Source of the DNA: Candidatus Marinamargulisbacteria bacterium
GTDB lineage: Bacteria; Margulisbacteria; Marinamargulisbacteria; UBA817
Direction of reading: 5' to 3'
Length of the DNA stretch: 54,879 nucleotides
Assembly (NCBI GenBank): GCA_023262965.1
Contig: JALQXX010000007.1
Span: 1 to 54,879, forward strand
The position numbers and the translations under genes are program-made. The stretch's first letter is position 1. Each line of letters opens with the position of its first letter. This document shows, in pieces, positions 17,882-27,798 of this stretch. The notes below the pieces were generated by a model. The model was given only the letters and a program-made list of their open reading frames with translations. It was not told the origin of the DNA and did not search any database.

Positions 17882-19363
17882 GGCATCATTCCAATTCGGT
17901 ACATGATGAATACCCCCTTCACGGGTAACCAGGGAATGGTAGGCCTGGGCCTGCTGTTGCGGCATATCCAACCGATAATGGCCCCCTCGGGATTCACAGC
18001 GGTTTAAAGCTGAACGCATAATAAGGACTCCCAGTTGAAAAATCGAATGTTGCGCTTGGCCATGTCCCGATAATGCCCGGATTCCCTCTGTCAAATCCGA
18101 CTTCGATCGCAGCACGCCCATAACGCGATCCATCCACAACCGAAACCACCGATCATCCTTTGGATGAAGCGGGGACACCCTAATTGGGTTGTATTCCGTT
18201 ATTGATTCAAGCGGGGGTATTTGATGCAAGTAATGGGCCAATTCGTAACCCATTACACCCGCCTCCAGTAACGAATTGGACGCCAATCGATTTGCGCCAT
18301 GATAGCCCGTAACCGCTGATTCACCAATAGCAAATAAACCGGGCACTGTCGTGACCCCATTGGGACGGGCCACAATTCCACCCATGGTGTAATGGGCAAC
18401 TGGCGACACCGGAATGCGCCATTCATTCCAAACACCGCGTGCCTTTAGCCCATTCCAAATGGTTGGGAATCGCTCTGAGAAATGGGGCCTTAATGGGGTT
18501 ATATCCAACCGCACCCCCTCTTCGTTGGCAATAGCACGCGCAACCACATCCCGCGGCGCCAGATCCCCCAACGGATGATACCGTTGCATAAATCGATCAT
18601 TGGTTTGGTTCACTAAAAAAGCCCCCTCGCCTCGTAAGGACTCTGATAATAGTAAGGGCGGGAATCCATCCAAACAATATACGGTTGGATGGAATTGAAT
18701 GAACTCCAGATCGCCCAATGCCGCCCCAGAAGCCGCGGCCAACGCCAGGCCATAAGCTCCCCATGATGATGGATTTGTTGATTTTGTAAAACAATGCGAA
18801 AACCCCCCCGTAGCCAGAACAACCGCCGGTGACCATATGGTATGGTGCATGGTGGATACCCCCCCCATACGACCCGTCTGCCGTGACTGCTGCAAACCGA
18901 TTACCTTATCCTGAATCCATGTAATATTGGGATATTTTTGCAATCGACGCTGAATTGTATCCATTATGGATGCCCCGGTATGATCGTTGACATGAAAAAT
19001 TCGCGGACATGAATGCGCCCCTTCTTGTGTTAATGCATACCCGGTTTGATTCGTGATAAACGGCACAGACAATTGTATAAGGTAATCCAAAAAACGAGGT
19101 CCTCGTTCACAAAAAAATTGCACAACATCGGGTACGCACAAACCGGCACCTGCGGCCTCGGTATCGTGACTATGGGCCTGTATTGAATCATGGGGGTACC
19201 ACGCCGCGGCAATGCCTCCCTGGGCATACCCCGACGCTGTATGTTGCGCCTCATGCTCATAAATAACGGCTACCGATTTGCCACTATGGGCCAGGTGGTC
19301 GGCACACACAAGGCCCGCTAGACCCGCCCCCACAATAATCACATCATAGGTACTCGTGGCCAT
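17831..19363 (-). CDS. nadB: L-aspartate oxidase
   Basis: FAD enzyme oxidising L-aspartate to iminoaspartate, first step of de novo NAD synthesis with NadA. 510 residues. The N-terminal Rossmann motif VGAGLAGLVCADHLA, the substrate-loop region HYTMGGI and the GANRLASNSLLEA segment distinguish NadB within the succinate dehydrogenase flavoprotein family. ATG 19363 shares one base with the ispG stop (TAATG), so the two are coupled. No nadA or nadC lies nearby. Confidence 0.94.
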   Translation of the reverse strand: MATSTYDVIIVGAGLAGLVCADHLAHSGKSVAVIYEHEAQHTASGYAQGGIAAAWYPHDSIQAHSHDTEAAGAGLCVPDVVQFFCERGPRFLDYLIQLSVPFITNQTGYALTQEGAHSCPRIFHVNDHTGASIMDTIQRRLQKYPNITWIQDKVIGLQQSRQTGRMGGVSTMHHTIWSPAVVLATGGFSHCFTKSTNPSSWGAYGLALAAASGAALGDLEFIQFHPTVYCLDGFPPLLLSESLRGEGAFLVNQTNDRFMQRYHPLGDLAPRDVVARAIANEEGVRLDITPLRPHFSERFPTIWNGLKARGVWNEWRIPVSPVAHYTMGGIVARPNGVTTVPGLFAIGESAVTGYHGANRLASNSLLEAGVMGYELAHYLHQIPPLESITEYNPIRVSPLHPKDDRWFRLWMDRVMGVLRSKSDLTEGIRALSGHGQAQHSIFQLGVLIMRSALNRCESRGGHYRLDMPQQQAQAYHSLVTREGGIHHVPNWNDALAGFDSPLGNLHPKRG

Positions 19364-20580
19364 TACCCACCAAATTTGGTCACGATATAGTCATCTAAAA
19401 TAGCCATAAAATCATGAACAATGGTATCCCCTCGCAGGGTTGTTGCCAACTGCCCATCAATGTACACCGGGGCCGATGGATTCTCGCGAAGACCCGGCAG
19501 ACTGATTCCAATATTGGCGTATTTGCTCTCTCCGGGACCATTAACAACACATCCCATAACCGCAATTTTAAGCGATTCAACACCCGGGAATTGGGGGCGC
19601 CACGCGGCAATCTTATCATTAATATGCTGATTCACCGCCTGTGCTAAGTGAATAAAATAATCGGAGTCCGTACGGCCACAGCCCGGACAACTGGTCACCG
19701 TTGGTTGAAAAAATCGGAATCCCATGGTTTGGAGCAACTGCGTGCACACCGTCACTTCTTGTGAGCGTGGCACATCCGGTGTAGGGGTTAACGACACCCG
19801 TATGGTATCCCCCAGACCTTGCTGCAACAAAATTCCCAAAGCAGCTGCCGATGATGCAATTCCCTTGACCCCATACCCCGCTTCGGTCAACCCCACATGC
19901 AAGGGGACATCCACCATTGTTGCAATACGTTGATACGCCATCACCATATCTTGAATATCGGACATTTTAACACTAACCACGATTTTATTGCGCGGCAAAC
20001 CAAGGTTTTGCGCATATAAAACACTTTGGTTAGCGGAATCCACCATGGTGTCCACCATCACGGCGTTAAACGATTGGGGATCCGCACGTTTGGCATTCAT
20101 GGTCATATGATGGTCCAAAAGCACCGGATCAATGGACCCCCAATTGACCCCAATACGAACCGGTCGATCATAATCCATGGCAATTTTAATCATGGTTGCA
20201 AAATTATCATCGCGTTTTTTGCCTTTTCCAACATTACCCGGGTTAATTCGGTATTTGGCCAAAGCTTCCGCCGTTTTTGGATACGCTGACAGTAATGTAT
20301 GCCCGTTATAATGAAAGTCGCCAATGATCGGTACGGTATAGCCGGTATCCCGTAATTGGGCCACAATATCCGGTACGGCTTTAGCGGCATCATGATCATT
20401 CACCGTAATACGAACGTATTCAGAACCCGCATCCACCAACTCCCGAATTTGCTGAACTGTTTCTGCCACACGGTGCGTCACTGTATTGGTCATGGATTGA
20501 ACACGAATGGGGTCATTCGAACCCATTGAAACGCCGCCGACATCCACTGTACATGTTGCCCGCCGTTGAATGGTCTTCAT
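19363..20580 (-). CDS. ispG: 4-hydroxy-3-methylbut-2-en-1-yl diphosphate synthase (IspG/GcpE)
   Basis: Penultimate enzyme of the MEP isoprenoid pathway, a [4Fe-4S] enzyme converting MEcPP to HMBPP. 405 residues of the compact form without the extra central domain of plant and chlamydial enzymes. An N-terminal TIM barrel begins with IRVQSMTNT; the C-terminal iron-sulfur ligands are in SCPGCGRT and GCVVNGPGE. Starts at ATG behind a leaderless-type promoter and is followed by nadB with a 1-nt overlap. Confidence 0.96.
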   Translation of the reverse strand: MKTIQRRATCTVDVGGVSMGSNDPIRVQSMTNTVTHRVAETVQQIRELVDAGSEYVRITVNDHDAAKAVPDIVAQLRDTGYTVPIIGDFHYNGHTLLSAYPKTAEALAKYRINPGNVGKGKKRDDNFATMIKIAMDYDRPVRIGVNWGSIDPVLLDHHMTMNAKRADPQSFNAVMVDTMVDSANQSVLYAQNLGLPRNKIVVSVKMSDIQDMVMAYQRIATMVDVPLHVGLTEAGYGVKGIASSAAALGILLQQGLGDTIRVSLTPTPDVPRSQEVTVCTQLLQTMGFRFFQPTVTSCPGCGRTDSDYFIHLAQAVNQHINDKIAAWRPQFPGVESLKIAVMGCVVNGPGESKYANIGISLPGLRENPSAPVYIDGQLATTLRGDTIVHDFMAILDDYIVTKFGG

Positions 20581-20588
20581 AATGCATT

Positions 20589-20617
20589 AGCATACTTCAG
20601 CCCTCTTTTAAACACAA
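20589..20617 (-). promoter_or_regulatory. ispG promoter, leaderless geometry
   Basis: On the minus strand TTGTGT (20612-20617), 17 nt, TATGCT (20589-20594), eight bases, ATG 20580. The ATGCATT...AGCATACT stretch around the -10 recurs near 20832-20848, close to the other end of the intergenic region. Confidence 0.5.
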
Positions 20618-20690
20618 CCTATTTAAACTGAGTTACGAAAGTGTTACAGCTCAAAAAGCAATAAGGGCAACCAGTTTCAAGATAAATAAA

Positions 20691-20791
20691 CATATCGCTT
20701 GATTTTTATATAATCACTACGCCGCCAATACGCCCCATTTTGAACCGCATTTTTGTATGCACAACACGCATTTGCCCCCCCGTACCGTCAT
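20691..20791 (-). pseudogene. Decayed 5' fragment of the transposase-like gene at 29847
   Basis: Read on the minus strand from ATG 20791, about 100 nt align with the first codons of the gene at 29847-30743. Both share the GTACGG poly-G start, the NACC and KNAV residues, an NG-Y segment and the block CGGCGTAGTGAT. The fragment has seven G where the intact gene has six, causing a +1 frameshift after five codons; with that corrected, about 33 codons are recognisable, then homology stops. Upstream similarity (AGTTGATA) continues to about 20811. The rest of the 20581-20932 gap contains the ispG and folE promoters and nothing else I recognise. Confidence 0.75.
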
Positions 20792-20894
20792 ACCAATCCC
20801 ATATCAACTGAGGCTAGTTATATTCATCCATTATGCATTCAGCATACTGCCTCCCATTGTTTGTGGGTAATTTGTATCATAGTACTATCTCAGT

Positions 20895-20923
20895 TTGAAA
20901 AAGAATGGTTTTTGCCGTAAAAT
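20895..20923 (+). promoter_or_regulatory. folE promoter, near-leaderless
   Basis: TTGAAA (20895-20900), 17 nt, TAAAAT (20918-20923), nine bases, ATG 20933. No Shine-Dalgarno sequence. Confidence 0.7.
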
Positions 20924-20932
20924 GAAATTACC

Positions 20933-21529
20933 ATGGTACCAAGCAATACGTATAGTCATTCAAAGCCCAGCAAGGATGCTGCTTTAGCCGCCGTTGACAC
21001 ATTAATTCGATATGCTGGGGACGATCCCCATCGAGAGGGCCTGGTGGATACACCGCGTCGCGTTATTGAATCATATGATGAATTTTTTTCAGGATACGCT
21101 GCCGATCCCGATGCCATATTATCGCATACATTTGAAGAAGTGGATGGCTATGACGAAATGGTTATTGTCAAAAACATCGATATTGAATCCCACTGTGAAC
21201 ATCACATGGTTCCCATTATCGGAAGAGCCCATGTTGCCTATATCCCCAATAAACGTATTGTTGGTATCAGTAAGTTGGCTCGTGTAGTGGATATTTATGC
21301 CAAACGGCTCCAGACCCAAGAAGCCTTAACCGCTCAAATTGCCGATTCCATTCAGCGAATTCTGAATCCAAAAGGGGTTGGTATTGTGATTGATGCCACC
21401 CATCAGTGCATGTCCATGCGCGGTGTCTACAAACGGCATAGCACACTGGTTACCAGTCGCATGCTGGGTTTATTTCGATCCGACCCACGCACACGATCCG
21501 AATTTATGACATTGATTGAAAACCGTTAG
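20933..21529 (+). CDS. folE: GTP cyclohydrolase I (FolE)
   Basis: Converts GTP to 7,8-dihydroneopterin triphosphate, entry to folate synthesis; zinc-dependent decamer. 198 residues. [14 protein letters not shown], the zinc and active-site [28 protein letters not shown] and HQCMSMRGV motifs are all intact, so this is type I rather than the metal-flexible FolE2. It is followed four bases downstream by a MerC-type membrane protein, presumably in the same transcript. Confidence 0.96.
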   Translation: MVPSNTYSHSKPSKDAALAAVDTLIRYAGDDPHREGLVDTPRRVIESYDEFFSGYAADPDAILSHTFEEVDGYDEMVIVKNIDIESHCEHHMVPIIGRAHVAYIPNKRIVGISKLARVVDIYAKRLQTQEALTAQIADSIQRILNPKGVGIVIDATHQCMSMRGVYKRHSTLVTSRMLGLFRSDPRTRSEFMTLIENR

Positions 21530-21533
21530 CCTC

Positions 21534-21920
21534 ATGACCTCTTCTAAAAGCCGCTTTTTAACCGTTACGTCATTTGCGTGCGCCCTCCATTGTTTGATTG
21601 CACCCTTTTTAATCATTGTCGCCCCAAGTATCGGGAGCTTTTTTCATAACACATTCATTGAATTTGCTATTTTAGGCCTATCAATCCTAACCGGAACGAT
21701 TATTATATACAAAGGGTATTGTACGCATAAAAAAAAGCATGCCGCATCGTTATTTATCATTGGAATTGGGGTATGGTTATTACATGCTTTATGGGAATAC
21801 CTATTTGATTACCATGGTCATGCTATATTTCTTATTATAGGAACCATTTTTATTCTAATTTCATACCAAATTAATCATCGGCATATGGCCCCACCCTGTT
21901 GCACGCACCATCACCATTGA
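21534..21920 (+). CDS. MerC-family membrane protein with Cys/His tail
   Basis: 128 residues, four hydrophobic helices. The first contains ALHCLIAPFLIIVAPSIG, matching the MerC family of mercury or heavy-metal membrane proteins; the C-terminus ends PPCCTHHHH, a likely metal-binding tail. MerC-type proteins outside mer operons are common and need not handle mercury; adjacency to zinc-dependent FolE suggests metal handling, which is inference. ATG 21534 is used rather than an upstream codon inside folE. A 99-nt gap separates its end from convergent dnaJ. Confidence 0.8.
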   Translation: MTSSKSRFLTVTSFACALHCLIAPFLIIVAPSIGSFFHNTFIEFAILGLSILTGTIIIYKGYCTHKKKHAASLFIIGIGVWLLHALWEYLFDYHGHAIFLIIGTIFILISYQINHRHMAPPCCTHHHH

Positions 21921-22019
21921 GTATCCCCTGTTAACGGGAAGTACTGTAGCGGATGTGGACATGACTTCGCTATAACCACAGAGCCCGTGAACACCGTAAA
22001 CATAATGGCTGTTTATGCG

Positions 22020-23063
22020 TTATTTTAATGTATTAATAAAGGTCTTTAGTGCCTCATCATCACGACGAAGGTTGGCGATGTGTTCAAAGTAACGACGCTC
22101 ATCTTTGGAGACCTCTTTCGGAATATCAACCGTTACAACTACAAAGAGATCCCCACTGCTCCCCCCTTTTAAACGCTTTATTCCTTTTCCCTTTAACCGA
22201 AATTTCGTTCCTGTTTGAGTACCCGCAGGGATCTTAAGATCCGATTCCCCTTCCAGCAAGGGCACCCGAACCGTTGTTCCCAGTACCAGCTGAGTTACGG
22301 GAACACGCAAATTTAAAATCAAATCGCTACCATCACGCCGAAAGGTACGATGATCCTTTACCGTAATCACAACAAATAGATCGCCACGAGGCCCGCCACC
22401 AATACCCGCATTTCCTTCTCCCGAAATGCGCAATTTCATATCGGTATCAACACCCGCTGGCACCTTAATATCCAATGTCTTTTGTTTTTTCTCCCGCTCA
22501 ATGCCTCCCGTACCATAGCAAACCGGACAAGCCGATCGTTGCGATATGCTCCCCAAAATGGTGCGTTGAACCATTTCAACAAACCCTGTTCCCTTGCATT
22601 GCTTGCACGACCGCGTTGATCCCGACTTAACATCCAGATAATACAGTGTGATGGACTGAGTCACCCCTTTAGCCGCGTCTTCCAAGGACAACGTTAAATC
22701 ATATCGCAAATCTTCCCCTACCTGACTGCCTGCGCCCCCTCTTCCCGACCGGGATCCCCCAAAAAATGATTCAAAAATATCCCCAAACGCATCATTAAAT
22801 CCCCCCCCACCGTGAAATCCACCAAAGCCCGATCCCCCGCCCATTTGATCATCTGTAACACCAAATTGGTCATATCGCGCCCGTTTTTCGGAATGCGATA
22901 ACACATCAAAGGCCGCTTGAACCTCTTTAAACTTGGATTCCGCATCGGGCGATTTGTTGACGTCTGGATGGTATTTTCGAGCCAACCGGCGATAGGCTTT
23001 TTTAATATCCTGATCACTAGCACCCTTACTCACCTCTAAAACATCATACAAATCTTTTGCCAT
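22020..23063 (-). CDS. dnaJ: Chaperone DnaJ with a half-size zinc domain
   Basis: Hsp40 co-chaperone stimulating DnaK. 347 residues, shorter than the usual 370-380. J domain 1-70 with HPD (RKYHPDVNK), Gly/Phe region about 72-120, substrate-binding domains and C-terminal dimerisation region. The Cys-rich domain has only two CxxCxGxG motifs, CKQCKGTG and CPVCYGTG, joined by a segment (RTILGSISQ) that in canonical DnaJ lies between motifs 2 and 3. Motifs 1 and 4 (zinc site I) are missing. Last gene of the hrcA operon, 33 nt after dnaK. Confidence 0.95.
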   Translation of the reverse strand: MAKDLYDVLEVSKGASDQDIKKAYRRLARKYHPDVNKSPDAESKFKEVQAAFDVLSHSEKRARYDQFGVTDDQMGGGSGFGGFHGGGGFNDAFGDIFESFFGGSRSGRGGAGSQVGEDLRYDLTLSLEDAAKGVTQSITLYYLDVKSGSTRSCKQCKGTGFVEMVQRTILGSISQRSACPVCYGTGGIEREKKQKTLDIKVPAGVDTDMKLRISGEGNAGIGGGPRGDLFVVITVKDHRTFRRDGSDLILNLRVPVTQLVLGTTVRVPLLEGESDLKIPAGTQTGTKFRLKGKGIKRLKGGSSGDLFVVVTVDIPKEVSKDERRYFEHIANLRRDDEALKTFINTLK

Positions 23064-23096
23064 TGCGTTTAATCACATATAAAAAATTGCCAAAAG

Positions 23097-25007
23097 CTAT
23101 TTCTTATCGTTAACCTCTTCGTAATCCGCATCAACAATGGTATCATCGCCCGAAGACTCTGTTTTAGCCGATTCGGCTGACGCGTCGGTAGCATCGCTGG
23201 GTTGCTGATACAACTCTTGAGCAAATTCATGCACCTTTTTTTGCAAACTATCTGTAGACGATTTAATACGATCCACATCATCAGATGCAATTGCTTCGTT
23301 TAACGCATTGATGTGTGTCTCCAAGGTCGATTTGGTATCCGCCTTAAGCTTATCACCCGATTCCGATAGCGTTTTTTTGGTTTGATACACCAAGTTATCC
23401 GCAGCATTCTTGGCTTCAATTAGTTCACGTTTTTTGCGATCGTCGTCGGCGGATGCTTCCGCTTCTTTTTTCATACGCTCAATATCAGCGTCTGACAACT
23501 CCGAGCTTGCCGTAATAGTAATCTTTTGCTCTTTTCCAGTACCTTTATCTTTGGCACGTACATTCAAAATACCGTTCGCATCAATATCAAAAGACACCTC
23601 AATTTGAGGCACGCCCCGCGGTGCGGATGCAATCCCCTCTAAAATAAACCGACCCAATGTGCGATTATCGGCCGCCATCTCTCGCTCACCTTGCAGAACG
23701 TGAATCTCAACGCTGTTCTGGTTGTCCGCCGCCGTTGAAAACACCTGACTTTTTGATGATGGAATGGTGGTGTTTCGTTCAATTAATTTGGTGCATACCC
23801 CACCCAATGTTTCAATACCCAACGATAATGGGGTAACATCCAGCAAAACCACATCCTGAACATCTCCAGCCAATACACCCCCTTGTATCGCAGCCCCTAA
23901 AGCAACCACCTCATCTGGATTGACCCCTTTACCGGGATCTTTTCCAAAAAAGGCTTTAACCGCTTGTTGGATCGCCGGAATTCGAGTGGTTCCCCCCACC
24001 AAAATAACCTCATCAATATCCCCAGTCGATAAACCAGCATCATTTAAAGCTTTTTTGCAAGGATCAATCGATCGTTTAATAAATGACTCGATCATTTGTT
24101 CAAATTTAGATCGGGTTAACTGAACATTCAAATGTTTAGGTCCCGTATTATCCGCTGTAATAAAGGGCAAATTGATGTCCGTAGACTGCGTCGACGACAA
24201 CTCAATTTTAGCTTTTTCAGCCGCTTCTTTCAAACGCTGGCCAGCCATTTGATCCGTACTTAGGTCAATACCTTGATCCGTTTTAAATCCCTGAATCAAC
24301 CATTCAATAATCACATGATCCAAATCATCGCCACCCAAATGTGTATCCCCATTTGTGGCCAACACTTCAAAGACACCATCCCCAATTTCAAGAATGGAAA
24401 CATCAAATGTTCCACCACCAAAATCATAAACGGCAATTTTTTGATCATTTTTTTTGTCCAGTCCATACGCCAATGCCGCGGCTGTCGGCTCATTGATAAT
24501 CCGAAGAACATCCAATCCAGCCACTTCACCGGCATCTTTTGTGGCCTTGCGTTGCGAATCATTAAAATAAGCAGGTACCGTTATAACGGCCTTGGTTACA
24601 GTTTCACCTAAATAGGCCTCCGCATCTGCTTTGATTTTTTGAAGCACTCGCGCCGAAATTTCGGGAGGAGCATACGATTTGCCGTTGATTTTGAACTCAA
24701 CCCCACCATCTTTTCGTTCAGACACCGTATATGGCATATTTTTTTCACTAGCAGATAGTTCACTGAATTTTCGACCAATAAATCGTTTGGCCGAATACAC
24801 GGTCCCCTTTGGATTGGTAACCGCCTGACGCTTTGCCACCTGACCAACCATCGTATCCTTGTCTGTGAACGCAACAATGGATGGCGTTGTTCGCGCCCCT
24901 TCTGCGTTTGCAATAACCACGGCATCCCTACCTTCCATAACAGCAAAACACGAATTTGTGGTTCCCAAATCGATTCCTATAATTTTATTAGATTCTTTTT
25001 TGCTCAT
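23097..25007 (-). CDS. dnaK: Chaperone DnaK (Hsp70)
   Basis: ATP-dependent chaperone. 636 residues: nucleotide-binding domain with [37 protein letters not shown] and [11 protein letters not shown], then the substrate-binding domain ([13 protein letters not shown]) and helical lid, ending in an acidic VDADYEEV tail. TAGGAGG lies six bases before ATG, one of the strongest Shine-Dalgarno sites in the window. Order hrcA-grpE-dnaK-dnaJ with short gaps indicates one heat-shock operon. Confidence 0.98.
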   Translation of the reverse strand: MSKKESNKIIGIDLGTTNSCFAVMEGRDAVVIANAEGARTTPSIVAFTDKDTMVGQVAKRQAVTNPKGTVYSAKRFIGRKFSELSASEKNMPYTVSERKDGGVEFKINGKSYAPPEISARVLQKIKADAEAYLGETVTKAVITVPAYFNDSQRKATKDAGEVAGLDVLRIINEPTAAALAYGLDKKNDQKIAVYDFGGGTFDVSILEIGDGVFEVLATNGDTHLGGDDLDHVIIEWLIQGFKTDQGIDLSTDQMAGQRLKEAAEKAKIELSSTQSTDINLPFITADNTGPKHLNVQLTRSKFEQMIESFIKRSIDPCKKALNDAGLSTGDIDEVILVGGTTRIPAIQQAVKAFFGKDPGKGVNPDEVVALGAAIQGGVLAGDVQDVVLLDVTPLSLGIETLGGVCTKLIERNTTIPSSKSQVFSTAADNQNSVEIHVLQGEREMAADNRTLGRFILEGIASAPRGVPQIEVSFDIDANGILNVRAKDKGTGKEQKITITASSELSDADIERMKKEAEASADDDRKKRELIEAKNAADNLVYQTKKTLSESGDKLKADTKSTLETHINALNEAIASDDVDRIKSSTDSLQKKVHEFAQELYQQPSDATDASAESAKTESSGDDTIVDADYEEVNDKK

Positions 25008-25023
25008 TTTTTCCTCCTAAAGT

Positions 25024-25674
25024 TTATTGTGTTGAAACAACCACCATCGACGGGCGAATCACACGGTCATTTAACAAATATCCAGCCTGCATTTCTTTAA
25101 TAACCGTATTGGCTGCCTTATCGGCATGGGTTTCTTGTGATATTGCTTGATGAAACGCCGGATCAAAAGGCTTATCTATAGCCTCAATTTTCTGAACCCC
25201 GCATTTAACCAAAAATTGACCCAGTTGTTTGCGAATCATTTCAAACCCCGCAATCATTGCTTTTTGGGATTCTGAAGCGGCTTCATTGGAATCGGCATGT
25301 TCCAATTGAATCATCGCTAAATCATAGGCATCAATACTGGGTAACAAATCAACAATCAATCGCTCGTTTGCAAATCGTATGGCGTCCGTTTTCTCTTGTT
25401 CTTTTCGGCGTTTGACATTTTCCAGTTCCGCTAACGATCGCAGGGATTGATCTTTAAACCCATCTATTTGGGCAGCCAGGTGATCGCGCTCCTTGGTAAG
25501 CGCCAAAATCGTATTCTGCAAGGCGATTGCATCTTCATTTGTGGTTAATGGATCGTTTTCTACAGCAGTATCGTCTGCAATTGCGACATCATCGTCGGCA
25601 AGAACACTCGCGTCGTTATCTACAAGAGGTATCTGGTCATCAACTATCGCATCCGTTTCTTTTTTCTTTTTCAT
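25024..25674 (-). CDS. grpE: Nucleotide exchange factor GrpE
   Basis: Promotes ADP release from DnaK. 216 residues: an acidic low-complexity N-terminus (about 1-50), a long coiled coil with ELENVKRRKEQEK, and the beta-wing domain (PFDPAFHQAISQ, LLNDRVIRPSMVVVS). AAGGAG precedes the ATG. Lies 16 nt upstream of dnaK and 17 nt downstream of hrcA. Confidence 0.96.
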   Translation of the reverse strand: MKKKKETDAIVDDQIPLVDNDASVLADDDVAIADDTAVENDPLTTNEDAIALQNTILALTKERDHLAAQIDGFKDQSLRSLAELENVKRRKEQEKTDAIRFANERLIVDLLPSIDAYDLAMIQLEHADSNEAASESQKAMIAGFEMIRKQLGQFLVKCGVQKIEAIDKPFDPAFHQAISQETHADKAANTVIKEMQAGYLLNDRVIRPSMVVVSTQ

Positions 25675-25691
25675 AAAGCTCCTTTATTGTA

Positions 25692-26666
25692 TCAAAATTG
25701 GTCGAATCCGACTAGCGTCTGATAGGACCATAATTCATTCATAACCCCCATATAATTCATGCGCCGTGGCCCCAAAATACCCAGCGTAGCGATGGGGTAA
25801 TCATTCACCATTACTGGAAAGCGCATAAGGGTTGACTCACCCAATCGATCATCGGACAATTCATCCCCAATCGCAATGGTTTGACATGGATGCGATACGG
25901 CATCATTCAACAATCGATTTAAAGCCAATTGATCATCTAAAACGGCAACAATTTGATTGATGGCGTCTTTTGTTGTATAGTCCGCCAAACAAAAACATTG
26001 CTGAATATTTTTAATAATCATATTATCAGTCGAAATCCCATGCTTTCGATGATTCACCAACGCGTGATGAACACATTGAATAAAGGCCCACTCCTGATCT
26101 GTAAAGCCCCCCATTTTGGACCGATTCTGGACGCGCATATCATGAGCTATCAGCCATTGCATCAATCGATGGGTATCCAAATCGGAAACATCCCGATCAA
26201 ACACAACATGAACCGTAGACACCACCCCAATACAATAAAACACCATAATACAACCATGGTGCGATCCCAAACTCACGTATTCTGCCATAGCAATATCGCC
26301 CATAGCGTCTCGGTTAAACGCCAGTATCCCAATATACGGCCACTTTTTGGATAGATTAATCACCCAATTTTCTAACTTAATTCGATATGTTCTCGGATGG
26401 AATTTAGATCGCAACTGAATCGCTTTTGGATACATTAATTGATCCACATAGGCGCGATACCCTTTGGATGTCGGCACCCGACCCGACGATAAATGACGCT
26501 TTTCTACATAACCATTCGCATCAAGAACCGAAAATACTTGTCGCACCGATGCAGCGGATAAACGGGTAGGCAACCGATCTTGTACCATCTTAGAGGATAT
26601 CGGCTGGCAGTACTCAATAAACCCATCTACTAAACACGTTAAAATAGCTGACTGTCGACCATCCAT
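25692..26666 (-). CDS. hrcA: Heat-inducible transcription repressor HrcA
   Basis: Represses heat-shock operons by binding CIRCE. 324 residues. The N-terminal winged helix includes LVDGFIEYCQPISSKMV and SSGRVPTSKGYRAYVD; the C-terminal part ends with LGILGPRRMNYMGVM, both diagnostic. The gene starts ten bases from a CIRCE element, so it controls itself and grpE-dnaK-dnaJ downstream. A TAATAT -10 seven bases before ATG suggests a leaderless start. Confidence 0.96.
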   Translation of the reverse strand: MDGRQSAILTCLVDGFIEYCQPISSKMVQDRLPTRLSAASVRQVFSVLDANGYVEKRHLSSGRVPTSKGYRAYVDQLMYPKAIQLRSKFHPRTYRIKLENWVINLSKKWPYIGILAFNRDAMGDIAMAEYVSLGSHHGCIMVFYCIGVVSTVHVVFDRDVSDLDTHRLMQWLIAHDMRVQNRSKMGGFTDQEWAFIQCVHHALVNHRKHGISTDNMIIKNIQQCFCLADYTTKDAINQIVAVLDDQLALNRLLNDAVSHPCQTIAIGDELSDDRLGESTLMRFPVMVNDYPIATLGILGPRRMNYMGVMNELWSYQTLVGFDQF

Positions 26667-26673
26667 ATGCCCT

Positions 26674-26703
26674 ATATTAGCACTTGAGACCCGAGAGTGC
26701 TAG
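26674..26703 (-). promoter_or_regulatory. CIRCE operator and promoter of the hrcA-grpE-dnaK-dnaJ operon
   Basis: TTAGCACTT, nine bases, GAGTGCTAG (26677-26703) matches the CIRCE consensus TTAGCACTC-N9-GAGTGCTAA with two mismatches, both at arm ends. On the minus strand the last bases of one arm are part of a TAATAT -10 box (26674-26679), seven bases before the hrcA ATG; the -35 region falls in the other arm and is weak. HrcA binding would block the promoter directly. Confidence 0.93.
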
Positions 26704-26726
26704 ATCTATGTAAAAAATAATTGGCG

Positions 26727-27791
26727 CTATTTGGGCTGCCTTGAAATGGGAGTGTCTGCAACAGCCGTCAATTGAAGTTGGCCACATGCCGCCACAATAT
26801 CTTGCCCTTTCGGATGTCGAATGGTGGTCTGTACGCCCCCCATCACCAATCGCTGCCGAAATCGCATTAAGTGCTTGTGCGATACCGGCTCAAATGGAAT
26901 CATTGGATGGGGGTTCAAATTAATCAGATTCACTTTCGCATTTAAAAACCGCGCCAATTGAATGAGTTGATCCGCACACAAATCGGTATCATTCACAGTC
27001 GCCAGCAAGGTATATTCAAGCGTTAATTTGCGATTATGTTGGCTACTGTATTGCCGTAATTTTAGGGATAGCTGCGTAATAGGATAGCGTTTTTCGATAG
27101 GCATGATTGTTTCACGAATGGATGGAATAGCCGATCCAACCGAAAACGCCAAATTCAAGTAGCGGTTGTTTTTAATAAGATAATCAATCCCAGGCTCGTA
27201 TCCTGAAGTAGAAACGGTGATATGACGCCGACTAATATGAAATCCCCAGGGCTCCTGAAACCAATCCATAGCCGGCAAAACCGCCTTTAAATTCAGTAAC
27301 GGTTCCCCCATCCCCATAAATACAATGTGGGTAATATGATGATTGTTGGCTAAAACAATGGCCAATTGACCGACAATTTCTGAAACAGTTAAATTTCGTT
27401 TCAATCCCGATATACCGGTTAAGCAGAATTTGCAATCCACCGGACACCCCGCTTGAGACGATACGCACAATGTTTCATAACCCCGTTCTTGAAGGGCAAC
27501 GGCTTCGATACAGACGCCGGAATCCAAGGTAAAAATATATTTTGTTGCCAATCCATCCGATGCTTTTTGATTGGTTACGGATGTGAACGGATTAAGCCGT
27601 AGCCGATCAGCCAAAATAGAGCGATTTTTTTTGGAAATATTGGTCATGTCATCAAACGATAGGCAATGATGCTTGGTAATCCAATCGCTTACCTGTTCCA
27701 AACAATATTTGGGCAAGCCATTTTGAGCCGCCCATTGTGAATAGGTGTCTGGATGAATATCAAAAAAAAGATCCTTATCCGTAGTAGTCAC
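26727..27791 (-). CDS. rlmN: 23S rRNA/tRNA adenine-C2 methyltransferase RlmN
   Basis: Radical SAM enzyme methylating C2 of A2503 in 23S rRNA and A37 in some tRNAs. About 354 residues. The cluster motif is CPVDCKFC, followed by the FMGMGEPLLN motif; the C-terminal AACGQL contains the methyl-carrying Cys. I choose GTG 27791 over the TTG at 27827: family homology begins near DLFFDI, and a promoter places transcription start just before this GTG. Divergent from the outer-membrane gene at 27858, with overlapping promoters. Confidence 0.93.
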   Translation of the reverse strand: MTTTDKDLFFDIHPDTYSQWAAQNGLPKYCLEQVSDWITKHHCLSFDDMTNISKKNRSILADRLRLNPFTSVTNQKASDGLATKYIFTLDSGVCIEAVALQERGYETLCVSSQAGCPVDCKFCLTGISGLKRNLTVSEIVGQLAIVLANNHHITHIVFMGMGEPLLNLKAVLPAMDWFQEPWGFHISRRHITVSTSGYEPGIDYLIKNNRYLNLAFSVGSAIPSIRETIMPIEKRYPITQLSLKLRQYSSQHNRKLTLEYTLLATVNDTDLCADQLIQLARFLNAKVNLINLNPHPMIPFEPVSHKHLMRFRQRLVMGGVQTTIRHPKGQDIVAACGQLQLTAVADTPISRQPK

Positions 27792-27798
27792 TCTACAA

